64,000 bases of DNA. Origin: Halichondria panicea. Taxonomy: Eukaryota; Porifera; Demospongiae; Suberitida; Halichondriidae. Position 1 is the first letter of the stretch; each line of letters starts with the position of its first letter. The notes under the pieces are model-generated. The model saw nothing but the letters and a program-made list of their open reading frames with translations. It did not search any database and had not been told where the DNA came from. The stretch spans positions 6,992,073 to 7,056,072 of the forward strand of contig NC_087378.1 in NCBI RefSeq assembly GCF_963675165.1. Direction: 5' to 3'. The position numbers were made by a program, and so were the translations under genes. Below, in pieces: positions 40,601-49,847 of this stretch.

Positions 40601-43292
40601 CTGTCTGTAATCAGTGGACTGGACTGACTACTGGACTGGACTTTGACCTGACTATTGCAACACCAACCTTTTCCTCATAACAAGACCACAATAACAAATT
40701 AATGATTGTAAAAACTTAACACATGTACATCTAGCTACATTACAAAACACCTACTGTGGCAAGAACAAAAATTAATGCTTGTCTTTAGGTTTGCATGATG
40801 GAATTAGCTTTCTGTATAGGAGGACAGGTAACTGGCCTAGCTGGTTGAGACCATGATGCATTCTTGCTTAATTGAACTACAATATTATAGAACTGTTGTT
40901 TTTAGGCTCAAACGTAAGTTAAATTGAAAATGGTACATTGATTGTCTGTACATTGTTGTCCGTGGAGAGTGAATATTTGCCATCTTTCATAGTGTACAAA
41001 GATCGAGTCTATGCGTGCATGACTCCTGTCGTACTTTCCATGAAGCCGTTGCACATACACACTTATATTTTCTATAAACCACAAACAAGACAGATGAGCA
41101 TACCCCCCCTGCTATTTGTATCAGATCCGGTCGTAGTAGATACAAAGGATGTTATCCTGTACAAGGAAAATCACTTGAAAAAGGTGCTGTTTCAGGAGGG
41201 ATTTAAAAAAAGGGCATGAATGTTTAGAGACACACTTGGGAACTGTTTACTCACTGTAGATCTACCTGTAACGTTTCCCGTGTTTGTGTAATTCCCCTAC
41301 TTTGAGCCTATGTCAATTGTCGTGCAAGCAAGAATGCTGCTTATCATTGTGTTCTTATAATAGTCATGTATAGCTAGATATCTATGTTGTGTTTTTTATG
41401 TATTTGTCATTGTGGTCTTGTTATGAGGAAAAGGAATGTAATTGGTGTTGCAATAGTCAGGTCAAAGTCCAGTTCAGTCCAGTAGTCCAGTCCATTGATT
41501 ACAGACCGCCTGTATGTGTGTTCATAATTATTTCAAGCTGTAATAAAAAGCTTAGTTTTGCTTTTATGAATCAGTCTTTCGTCTTTCTCTATCACAGGAA
41601 GATGCCAGCAGCACGAAATCTGCTAGTGCAGAGGCTAAAAGTGCTCCTACAGAAGAAATTTTACCTGCCGATGTTTCCATGACTACTAACGATGCCGTTG
41701 ATTTGACAGTAGATGATCAAGACTCGCTTCCCAATGAACCTATGAACGATATCTCAATGGAAGAGACCGATAGTGAATTTGATGATACCAAATCAATTGA
41801 AATGACCTCTGTACATTGTAAAAACAAGGCAATCGAGCAACCAAATTTGAATGACAAAGAAGCTGAAGGAGATAATGTAGCAGAGATGTTAGGAAACTCA
41901 CTAGACGATGAATTGATGCAACCTCCATTGTCTTTTGAATCCAATGAATCACTCGTAGATGAAACAGAGGGAGCAGATGCAACCCTGAATTTAATTACAA
42001 CGACTGCTGTCTTAGTAACTCAAGCCCAACACATTTCCCCTGTTGAAGCAAGTGGACCAGTCCTCCAGCAAGCTTCCATTACTAACGATTCACTAGGCGG
42101 CCCCATCTCCCCAATCTATTCTACACTCACTAAGAGCCCTGCTGTCGACACTGTTAGCCCTGGTGATGATTCTATGAGTGAATCTGATGCAGGTGAAGAG
42201 ATTTCCTATCCCAACGTGTCCCAAGACTTGAGCTCTCTGGAGCTGACCTCAAAGTTTGATCAGGAAGACCTTATTGAGAGCTACACTCGCCTATCAAGCA
42301 AGAAAAAATCTTCCAGTACGGCTGTTAAATTCGATGACGTAGCACAAGATTCATTCTACCCTCACTCCAAACTAGGGAAATTGTTGAGAGACATTCCAAG
42401 TCCCCCAACGCGAGGGGGGTGGTCATCGCAGGGGGTCCTACCTACGTCCTTACCTGGCACTGATTTGAACCTTCTCATGAACAATGGAGTATCTGGCACC
42501 CCTCGAGTGTTTGCATGTGGTGAGGTCGTGACCCCGACAATCCTTCGACCCTCGGCTGTCAAGACAGGCGATATTTTGGACGTAGCCGAAATGGAAACGA
42601 CAAGGGGAGAAGACGATATATCGAGCAAACTTGGTGGTGATAGTCATTTAGAGGTTGATTTGGATGAGGAAGATAGTGGATCGGATTTTGGTCACCAAGC
42701 GGCACCATCGAGTAGTGAAAATTACAGCAGAGTATTACCTGCACGTACAGAGCCCAGTAAACAGCAAGTGGAAGTTGTTATTCCCAATCTACCCATTGAA
42801 ACGGTACCTTCAACTAAAAGAGCACTCCGTTCAAAATTGTCGAAGTTTCGAAAACCCTCAAAGACACGCAAAGTTGCACAGTCTGAGGTAACCGATTACT
42901 CCCCAATTGTGGTTGATCTTCGACCTTCGAGCCTGCCTAAGAGTAAAAAGAGGAATGTGTCAGTTGAACAAGAAGGCGGTCCGTCAGCAAAGAAAATAAA
43001 ACGTCACTCAATGGGAGGAGAGTCATCAGCTGCTGTTGAGATTGATCTATCTATTTCTGGAGCACAGAAGAAGGGTATGTTTTGTACTTAGCGCTAATTT
43101 GATTTAGCCATTTCATGTGTTTGCTTTACATGCAGACAAAGGTTTACATGCAGACAAAGGAAGAAAGAGAACTTTAGCAACAGAACAGGTAATGGTGTCA
43201 TGCCTCTCATGCATTCAAACACTTCTTTATTACATGTGCAGGTGTTGAATAAGAAATCTTTCAAGACACAGAAAAAAAGGAAAAGTGTATAA
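37606..43292 (+). CDS. GNL2: Nucleolar GTP-binding protein 2 (NOG2/Ngp-1) with an extended acidic tail
   Basis: Nineteen exons in consistent phase, 985 codons; human GNL2 is about 731. The first 459 codons are classic: N-terminal [20 protein letters not shown], then a circularly permuted GTPase with [21 protein letters not shown] (G4), [14 protein letters not shown] (G1), IDCPGVV (G3). It acts in pre-60S ribosome assembly in the nucleolus. After PPGM the frame continues through a 1,063-nt intron into a tail of about 526 residues (exons 41598-43074, 43136-43188, 43242-43292). The tail is rich in Asp, Glu and Ser, has basic clusters such as KSKKRN and ends KKRKSV. I do not recognise it as the vertebrate GNL2 tail. 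The intron after 39948 has a GC donor (AAG|GCAAGT). Confidence 0.9.
38209..38239. repeat. TGTTAC hexanucleotide repeat
   Basis: About five tandem copies of the hexamer in a short GNL2 intron, immediately before the acceptor of the exon at 38258. Confidence 0.85.
40603..41506. mobile_element. DNA transposon remnant with ~100-bp terminal inverted repeats
   Basis: The left arm 40603-40700 begins GTCTGTAATCAGTGGACTGG and contains GACTATTGCAACACCAA; the right arm 41401-41506 is its reverse complement with few mismatches. The element fills most of the GNL2 intron between PPGM and the acidic tail. The interior has a 93-codon open frame (40938-41219) that I cannot assign and do not call a gene. Confidence 0.8.
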
Positions 43293-43649
43293 ACATAATA
43301 ACTGTACTGATATAAAATTATAGAACTGACCTAATCAAAATTAATATCAATCTATTGTCACTGCACAAAAAAATATTATTGCAATGAAGTCGATCAACAT
43401 TGTTGTATACATGCATAGAAAAAAAATTTTTACAGAGAATTGAGCACCAAAGTAAGTGCTCATGAACATTGGCCTTGCAAATAGCACAAGCTGCAATAGC
43501 AATATCTGAAACAAAAAATTAAAGCACCAATAACTCCACACAAACTGTCCTGTGTCTTGCAGTTCTCAGGAAACTAACCCAGAGCATCACAAGGAGGGGA
43601 GCCAGACGGGAACACTTGTAGCAACGGTTTCACTCTCTTGCTAGTGTCT

Positions 43650-44012
43650 AAGTCAGTATGGGTAGTGTGCAGTGATAATTGCACCTGTGTCCGAGGTGAA
43701 CAGCTGATCGAGAACATATACCACTGTAAAGAGCAGTGGCCACTGCAAACGACATGCGTTCACTCCAACAATTCATAACCGAGCAAGCATTACCAACACA
43801 GGAGAAGGCTATAGTCCAATGAGAAAGAGTTGCGTCCTGGACACAGTTTGCACCCATCTTCTGAGCGAGTGTGTGACGTTTGGGAGTAACGAAGAAGAAT
43901 AGTTCGATAACAGGCACACGCTTGAGGATTAGTCTAAACAGTTTGCTTCGATGGTTGACTCAGTACAGCAGGTAGAGAACAGCTAGCAGACTGTACAAGA
44001 TGCAGAACACAT
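43650..44012 (-). pseudogene. TMEM86-like fragment with stop and frameshifts
   Basis: Reading the minus strand from 44012: VFCILYSLLAVLYLLY, an in-frame TGA, then NHRSKLFRLILKRVPVIELF. This aligns with residues YLLLGLHSNSKLLKLVLKCSP of the intact TMEM86 gene next door. Further on, QLFLIGL and AFSCVGNACSV occur in different frames and then MSFAVATALYSG, which resemble the next helices of the family (L-x-F-S-C-x-G-D-A). One stop and at least two shifts argue for a decayed tandem copy. A multi-exon gene cannot be ruled out by eye. Confidence 0.5.
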
Positions 44013-44230
44013 CTACAGAGAGTAAATGTACAAGCTGTTTTCAGACTAACTGAGAAATTGTCTTGTTCCTCCTCCATCATGGATTATTGACTGTTGACAA
44101 GTTTTTTTATTGACCCTTTTTCAAACCCACTCTTGTAATCTAATCCTAACATAATATCTACAAACACACTCTGTGCAAAAACATAAGAGTGTACATGTAT
44201 CAACTGCACTCTTATACAAAAAATGACTAC

Positions 44231-44974
44231 CTATGACAAAGGTGTAAATACAGAACGCACAATTAAAAGTTGAGCACCATAATAAGTCACCATGACGACA
44301 ATGTCCGCTATAGGTGTTTCAAACCTCCACTTCTTCAAAGCCAGCACCAGATCAGATATGTAGAACAAACAAGCCCCAACAGCAGCTGTCAGATTGGGAG
44401 TGCTGGGCGTCAACTGAGCTCGAGTTATTGCAGACCATAGCATGGTGGATGTCAGTACACAGTAGAGCAGTGCTAACACGGACATTTTCCAGCTAAACTT
44501 TGGGTAGACATAGCAATAGAAAATTGCAGACACAAGACCTATAGCGAGTGCTGTGATGATCTGCTGCTGCTCAAGACCTGTGGAGATCCCCAACAACAGC
44601 TGTGCCCCATTGAAAAAGTAGGCGTATATACCTTGTGTCATAGAGAATGAAACGATACCCAGCAAAAACATACTGTCAAAGACGAGATACATGTCACCGA
44701 GAAGAGAGAACAAAATGCCCCAAAAAAGGCACCACAGATTATTGAGCGTATTTCCAGGTAATAGAGGTCCCAAACCATTAAAAATGTTGAAAGCGCTGTA
44801 GCCAATCAATCCAAGGAGAGTTGCAATGGGGGAACATTTGAGCACCAACTTGAGCAACTTGCTGTTGCTGTGTAATCCCAGCAGTAGGTAGGTCACTGAC
44901 ATAGCAATGTAGACATATTGAATGAGGATAAAATTCTCTGTGGCTTTTCTTTCTTGGTCCATTGCGAGGTCCAT
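44231..44974 (-). CDS. TMEM86/YhhN family lysoplasmalogenase
   Basis: Single open exon, 247 residues, starting MDLAMDQERK. About eight hydrophobic segments are visible. Family signatures include SLLGDMYLVFDSMFLLGIVSF and the C-terminal FYISDLVLALKKW, with the conserved acidic residues of the two helices thought to line the active site. TMEM86A and TMEM86B hydrolyse the vinyl-ether bond of lysoplasmalogens in the ER membrane. The length equals the family norm, so I take the stop after VFTPLS as genuine. A decayed copy lies just downstream. Divergent to the selenoprotein gene at 280 bp. Confidence 0.85.
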   Translation of the reverse strand: MDLAMDQERKATENFILIQYVYIAMSVTYLLLGLHSNSKLLKLVLKCSPIATLLGLIGYSAFNIFNGLGPLLPGNTLNNLWCLFWGILFSLLGDMYLVFDSMFLLGIVSFSMTQGIYAYFFNGAQLLLGISTGLEQQQIITALAIGLVSAIFYCYVYPKFSWKMSVLALLYCVLTSTMLWSAITRAQLTPSTPNLTAAVGACLFYISDLVLALKKWRFETPIADIVVMVTYYGAQLLIVRSVFTPLS

Positions 44975-45254
44975 TGTATGCTACAGGGCTCCTGTAGTGT
45001 GTGCACAATGTGAACATGTGTATATGATGCTTGTTTGCACACATTTATACTGGATTTTGGCACTTGTACTTGTACTTGTATAAATCCTCACCTTTTCACT
45101 CTTCTGTTGTGGATCAAAATTAATTAATATCTACATGTACATGTGTATGTCTCTGATAATTAATCTAGCTAGCCCCTCCCATTTTAACCAACTGCTATCC
45201 ATTGATTCTGCCACTGTGATCTGTTTGCTGCATGCTAGCAAGCAGAAGCTAGCT

Positions 45255-46564
45255 ATGACTGACACCCCTGCTAATCTGGTGGACTGGTACCAGTCTGTAG
45301 TCAAGGAGAATGAAGCAACCTTCATTGTCTTTTACAGGGGAATCTGGTGACCTTGGTGCAAGGTGAGTTGAGTGTTGTGTCAGCTAGCTATCTATATCTA
45401 TGGTCAGACCATAGATTTTAGCTACCTAGATTTTAGCTACCTGCATTCTAATCATGCTTTTTACAGTCTATTATTTTTGTGTGACTGTTTGTTGAGTGCG
45501 CATTGTGGAGTATTAACTCTTCCTATGGTCTCAGGAGCACCTTGTCTGGTTCAACGAACTGGTCGAGGAGCTTCTTGCAAAGAAGGTGGGGGTGTACGGG
45601 GTGTGTGCTCAACCTCCCAGCGAGGTGGACCAGATAGTGATGGAGAACAACATTAAATTCAAGGTGAAACTTCTGAAATCGATCGTTATATAAACAGCAA
45701 CACCCTATTAATATAAAATGGCAATTGCTACCAAATAAATAAAAAGCTATAAATATAACCATAGCTCAAAGATTCCCCCCTCCCATGCACAATGCATGCA
45801 TACCCAGTGCTGGTCTGATGTGGATCTGACTCTGTCTAACTACCTGAAGGAGCAGGGTGTGATTGAGGTATGCATCACTGGCGGCCCGGGGACTGAGAAG
45901 GAGGATCTTTATTTCAAGATACGAGAGTACCCCCATGGCATGAATCAGCCTGCCATCCTACTGGTTAAACCAGATGGGAGTGTGGTGTACTCATGGGCCA
46001 GTCGACCCGTCAAGGTCAGCTAATTGCATTGTGATATCGTAATAAGATACAGGATCTACATTTTTGAAATGTCATACTAGTTCCTTGGTATCCTTGAAAG
46101 AGTTTATCACCTTGGTATGCTAAGCTGCTACATTGCATGTACCAATCTAGTGTCTTCAGGCTCGCATGGGGCCAGGGTTGTTTTAGTGTCATGCAGTAGT
46201 ATTCCTTTCCAATTCACCTGTACCTTATGGCTATGTACTTCCTCTTAATTACTGCCCTATAGCTCAAGTATCTAGAATTATACGATATAGGCACATATAC
46301 ATGCAAGCCGAGGGTGAGCTGCCTGTAAGACTCTCGTGCTAGGCTACCTGACCGTACGTGTAATTAATAAAATATGATAGAGACTGTATAATTAACTATT
46401 ATGACACTTATTATTTACACGCTAACAGCTTGTTACTTTGACAATGAACATGATATTACATGGTTATTCCATACAATCCCCTCACCCTGCAGGAGAACAA
46501 AGGCGGAGCTACTGGCAGACCAGAACCAAAAGACGTCTGGGCCCAAGTCAAGGACAAGATTTAG
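45255..46564 (+). CDS. Peroxiredoxin-like (AhpC/TSA) selenoprotein, Sec-Pro-Trp-Cys
   Basis: Four phase-0 exons: 45255-45362, 45535-45663, 45808-46014, 46493-46564; 171 residues with UGA read as selenocysteine at residue 32 (45348-45350). The first exon reads FIVFYRGIW-UGA-PWCK, followed directly by a good donor. In Cys-containing relatives this is the FYRGxWCPxC redox site. Downstream features fit the family: GVYGVCAQPPSEVDQI, then the LSDVDLTLSNYLKEQGV-type segment (here starting CWSDVDL), and PAILLVKPDGSVVYSW. Stopping at the UGA would leave 31 residues and orphan three perfectly phased exons. A candidate SECIS lies 69 nt past the TAG. Expected role: thiol-dependent peroxidase or oxidoreductase. 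Related to Prx-like selenoprotein families such as SelU or SelL; exact subfamily unsure. Confidence 0.85.
45348..45350 (+). other. In-frame UGA predicted to encode selenocysteine
   Basis: TGA between TGG (Trp) and CCT TGG TGC (Pro-Trp-Cys). It occupies the peroxidatic or N-terminal Cys position of a C-x-x-C-type thioredoxin-fold motif. Confidence 0.82.
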
Positions 46565-46632
46565 CAGAACTGACAATAAGGCATTATGCTGTACATGTAT
46601 GTATAATAGTAGCTGTTGTGTCTGTGTAGCTC

Positions 46633-46680
46633 ATGAAGAGAGTGTGACCTAACCAGTCTCGCTGGAGTGCACTTTCTGAG
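46633..46680 (+). promoter_or_regulatory. Candidate SECIS element (type II-like)
   Basis: 5' quartet ATGA at 46633-46636 and 3' quartet TGAG at 46677-46680. Between them GAGAGTGTG (46638-46646) pairs with TGCACTTTC (46668-46676). An internal loop then carries AA at 46651-46652, and a mini-stem CCAG/CTGG (46653-46656, 46662-46665) caps it. It lies between the stop and the AATAAA at 46708. The basal helix is weak by eye. Confidence 0.65.
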
Positions 46681-46707
46681 GTTTAATATATCATATCAAC
46701 AGTTTTA

Positions 46708-46713
46708 AATAAA
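46708..46713 (+). terminator. Poly(A) signal of the selenoprotein gene
   Basis: AATAAA, 144 nt after the stop and 28 nt after the SECIS candidate. The convergent ABHD6-like stop is only 116 nt further on. Confidence 0.55.
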
Positions 46714-46828
46714 TAACTTATCGATGACTAATACATGTATGTCACAAAATCACTGAAGAGATACAATGCACCGAAACTGGATGAGCTACTGTACAAGCAA
46801 GAGAGCGATGAAGTTATATTATAGCATA

Positions 46829-49523
46829 CTAGACAGTGTTCTGTAGTATGAAATCATTGACGAGTTTGGCACATTTTCTGGGTCGATCCAGTGTCATGGC
46901 GTGACCACATCTCTCCACTATCACCACTTGAGCGTGCTCTACCAGTTCAGGCATGATGTTGGCTCCTGATGGATGACACACCTACAAGGGGGAGGGGGGT
47001 ACATTGTGATGGGAGAAATGCAAAGGGTACAATCATGTTTGATGAAGAGCACACACATCCAGATACATAAGAACAGATTATCTACCGTCGTTAAAAAACA
47101 AAAACAAGGTATATACAATTATACGCAAGAGTTGAGATTCTTAGACAAATTCAGAAGCGTTACAGGGTGTACATTCCAAGCTCAAATTGCATCTCAGATA
47201 ATAACAATTTTTCCTAGGAACGACTCCCAGAATTAAACATTTCCCCCTCCCAGCTAAAAATCCTGTATGAAATCCTGACACTGCACTATGCATTGAGTTA
47301 TTAACCTGTCTCACAGTGTAGTGGGTGGACATTTTGACTCACCTTATCATTATCGCCCCATAGCACGAGTGTAGGAATGGTAATGTTTTTAGCCATAAGC
47401 TGGATAGTCTCTGCTGATATCATTTTTTCGGAGTATTCCAGGTCATGTTGCACTGCATGTATAAACGTGTATGCAATGATAACTGTACAGTTCTATTTTT
47501 GTCATGTTACTAAATTTGGACGACCAAAAACCCACAGCTATGCAGACGCCTTTTTATGTGGACAAACCCACGCTTGGAAAGTAGTGATCAATCAAAGAAT
47601 GTCAACAGTTAATCACCAGATATCACTTAATTCATAGTCCCACTGCTTACAGACCAAACATTCATTGGCAAGAGGATTGACCTCACCCATACTGAAACGT
47701 CTTCTACACCTTCAATAATGGACAGAATGTTCCATAGCGCGAGGATTACACAATAAAGAGGTGGTCCTGGCTAACATTTTAATTTACTACGTTTCAAAAT
47801 GACTCACCCCTTAAGAAGTTAGGATACATCGGCAGCTGTGCCTCGACCAAGGCCTGTCTGAATCTGATGGGAAAGGTGAACTTTGATGAGTCATAGAGGA
47901 CCATGTCCATCATCTCCTGGAACTCAGCGGCATTGGTAGGCATCACTTTGTTTTCCCCCTTCGCTAGACACTGCAAAAACTCTGTCTTCACTCCTTGAGG
48001 GAACTTGTGGGTGACTGCAGGGGTGGTTGTGGTGAGTGGGTTATTGGCTTGCAACACAAATACAAAGTCGGCCTTATAATAAACAAACTCCTTTTAAGTA
48101 CTTGAGCAAGCACTGTACAAAAAACGCTCTGAATTATATACAACCAACCAAATACAAGTACACAGCACTTCATTACAAGCAAGCTCTTTAGTGCTATAAT
48201 TATGTGTACAGAAACAATTTATTTGTTTTCCTCCAAGGATGATATCATGCAGAACACACACATTGCATGATATAATCACATTCTTACATGGAGGGCACAT
48301 GAGTGTGATGCTCTTGAGGTGTTGTGATTTTGAGTGGGAAGAAGCGTAGGTGGCGGTGATGAGGGAACCCAGGGAGCAGCCAATCAGGTTCAAGTTGTGC
48401 AGATCCATAGCGGTAATAAACTACAGGAGGAAAGACACATAGGAAAAGGTGAACCACAAAATGACATTGTAGTATTGAAAGTAGAGGATGAGATCACAAT
48501 CAAGGTGAGCTTGAATAGTTCATAGGGTAGTACCAGTAATGTAATCTCAACATCATAGAACAAGATTATACGGCTTTTTTGCCCATAAATTGTTCTATAT
48601 TTGGGTATGAATACATAATTATTATTATTAGCTGAAGCTGCAGTTTATCATGACCACACACACACATGTGATGAGCATCACACAGGGCATGTGAACTGTT
48701 GCATAATGGAATAGACTCTCAGCTATGATTGAGGGAACTGTTAACTGGCACAATGTGACCTAAGTGGCATTGTGATACCAACACTTACACTAGCACTCAT
48801 TAACACAAGAAGGGGTCATAAAATTAATGTCTGTATTCATAGAAAACATACTGGAGAGGGTTGTGTAATCCTAATAGTGTAGGTACATAGGTCGGCTAGT
48901 TGGAACAATAGTGAAAAACAATTAGTCATTCTTCTACACACAACCAGCTGTACGAATACTCTGTACTCACTTCATGAATCTTATCCGAGAATCCATACGC
49001 ATCGTACTTTGATCCATCAAAAGAGCTCTCTCCGTGACCAGGCAGATCGACTAGAATAAGTCTCCATTCTTTAGGCAGGTATCGCACCATGGTCATCCAC
49101 ATGATCTTGCTCCCCGTATAGCCGTGAAGGAAAAGGAATGTTCTAGGGTGGCCATCTTCGTCAGTGTGTTGTTCTGATTGTTCCGAGCTGAGGACTGCTT
49201 CTTTTTCATAGTAGCAATAAGTGAGGTTGTTGACAGTTTTGTACTTTCTTGTCAGACCAGCTATAAAGTAGCCTCCAAATCTGCACAATTAGAGATAGAG
49301 TTTTACCACAATGTACAAGTGCTATCTATTGTGGCTGGTAGTGTGCAGTGTCCATGGCTACGTACATGATCTGAGAGAACACGCCAAAGCTACAAAACAC
49401 TGTAAGACACTGCACTTACTTGTTGTATCCATGTACCAGTGGAGAGGGATATATGTAATATAAAGCAGCCATTAAAGCAGCTAACGCTGCGGGAGGGACC
49501 AAGAAGGGAATCAAAAACTCCAT
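46829..49523 (-). CDS. ABHD6: ABHD6-like monoacylglycerol lipase
   Basis: Multi-exon alpha/beta hydrolase. The start MEFLIPFLVPPAALAALMAA at 49523 is a hydrophobic N-terminal anchor as in ABHD6. Following exons give YYIYPSPLVHGYNKFGGYF, TFLFLHGYTGSKIMW (oxyanion region), LILVDLPGHGESSF, then the nucleophile elbow LIGCSLGSLI (G-x-S-x-G), MMDMVLYDSSKFTFPIRFRQ, the acid in LVLWGDNDK and the base in VERCGHAMTLDRPRK. The stop follows NDFILQNTV. ABHD6 hydrolyses monoacylglycerols, including 2-arachidonoylglycerol, and bis(monoacylglycero)phosphate at endosomal and plasma membranes. I see about seven exons; the region near 47640-47720 probably holds another short one. Which human ABHD paralogue is closest needs a tree. 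Confidence 0.85.
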
Positions 49524-49847
49524 TTCTGAGCAATTTAATTGGCTTTGCACAGCAGCTGAGTAGTTTAGCGACAGCGATTCCTTGTTTCTTGGACTATTAA
49601 ACTAGCTAAGAGAATACTATACTGATAAGCAATTGCTTGGCTGTGCATATTAAATAGGACTGCACTTGAAAGGATTATTCATTGTAAATTGTGTGGTCAA
49701 AAATCTGCTGATCCTAGGTACGTAGGTGACCTCAAGCATAGTTGCCCAAAGACCCCACCCAAGATTGACCTAAAACATGTTGCATTAGAGAATAATTGGG
49801 TAATGACATAAATGATGTTTATAACATGACATATGTACAGTCATCAG
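49524..49847. other. Intergenic gap between ABHD6-like and ATAD2
   Basis: A 324-bp stretch containing the ABHD6 promoter side and the ATAD2 3' UTR (both genes on the minus strand). I see no repeat, RNA gene or further open frame. Confidence 0.5.

Noticed and set aside
40938..41219. 93-codon open frame inside the GNL2 intron
   Set aside because: It lies inside the inverted-repeat element and has no recognisable domain, splice context or codon pattern.
43650..44012. TGA in the TMEM86-like fragment as a second selenocysteine
   Set aside because: The neighbourhood also has frameshifts, no Cys homologue is expected there and no SECIS was seen; decay explains it better.
46741..46790. Alternative SECIS starting at ATGAC near 46724
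   Set aside because: Its stem is weaker and it extends past the AATAAA at 46708.
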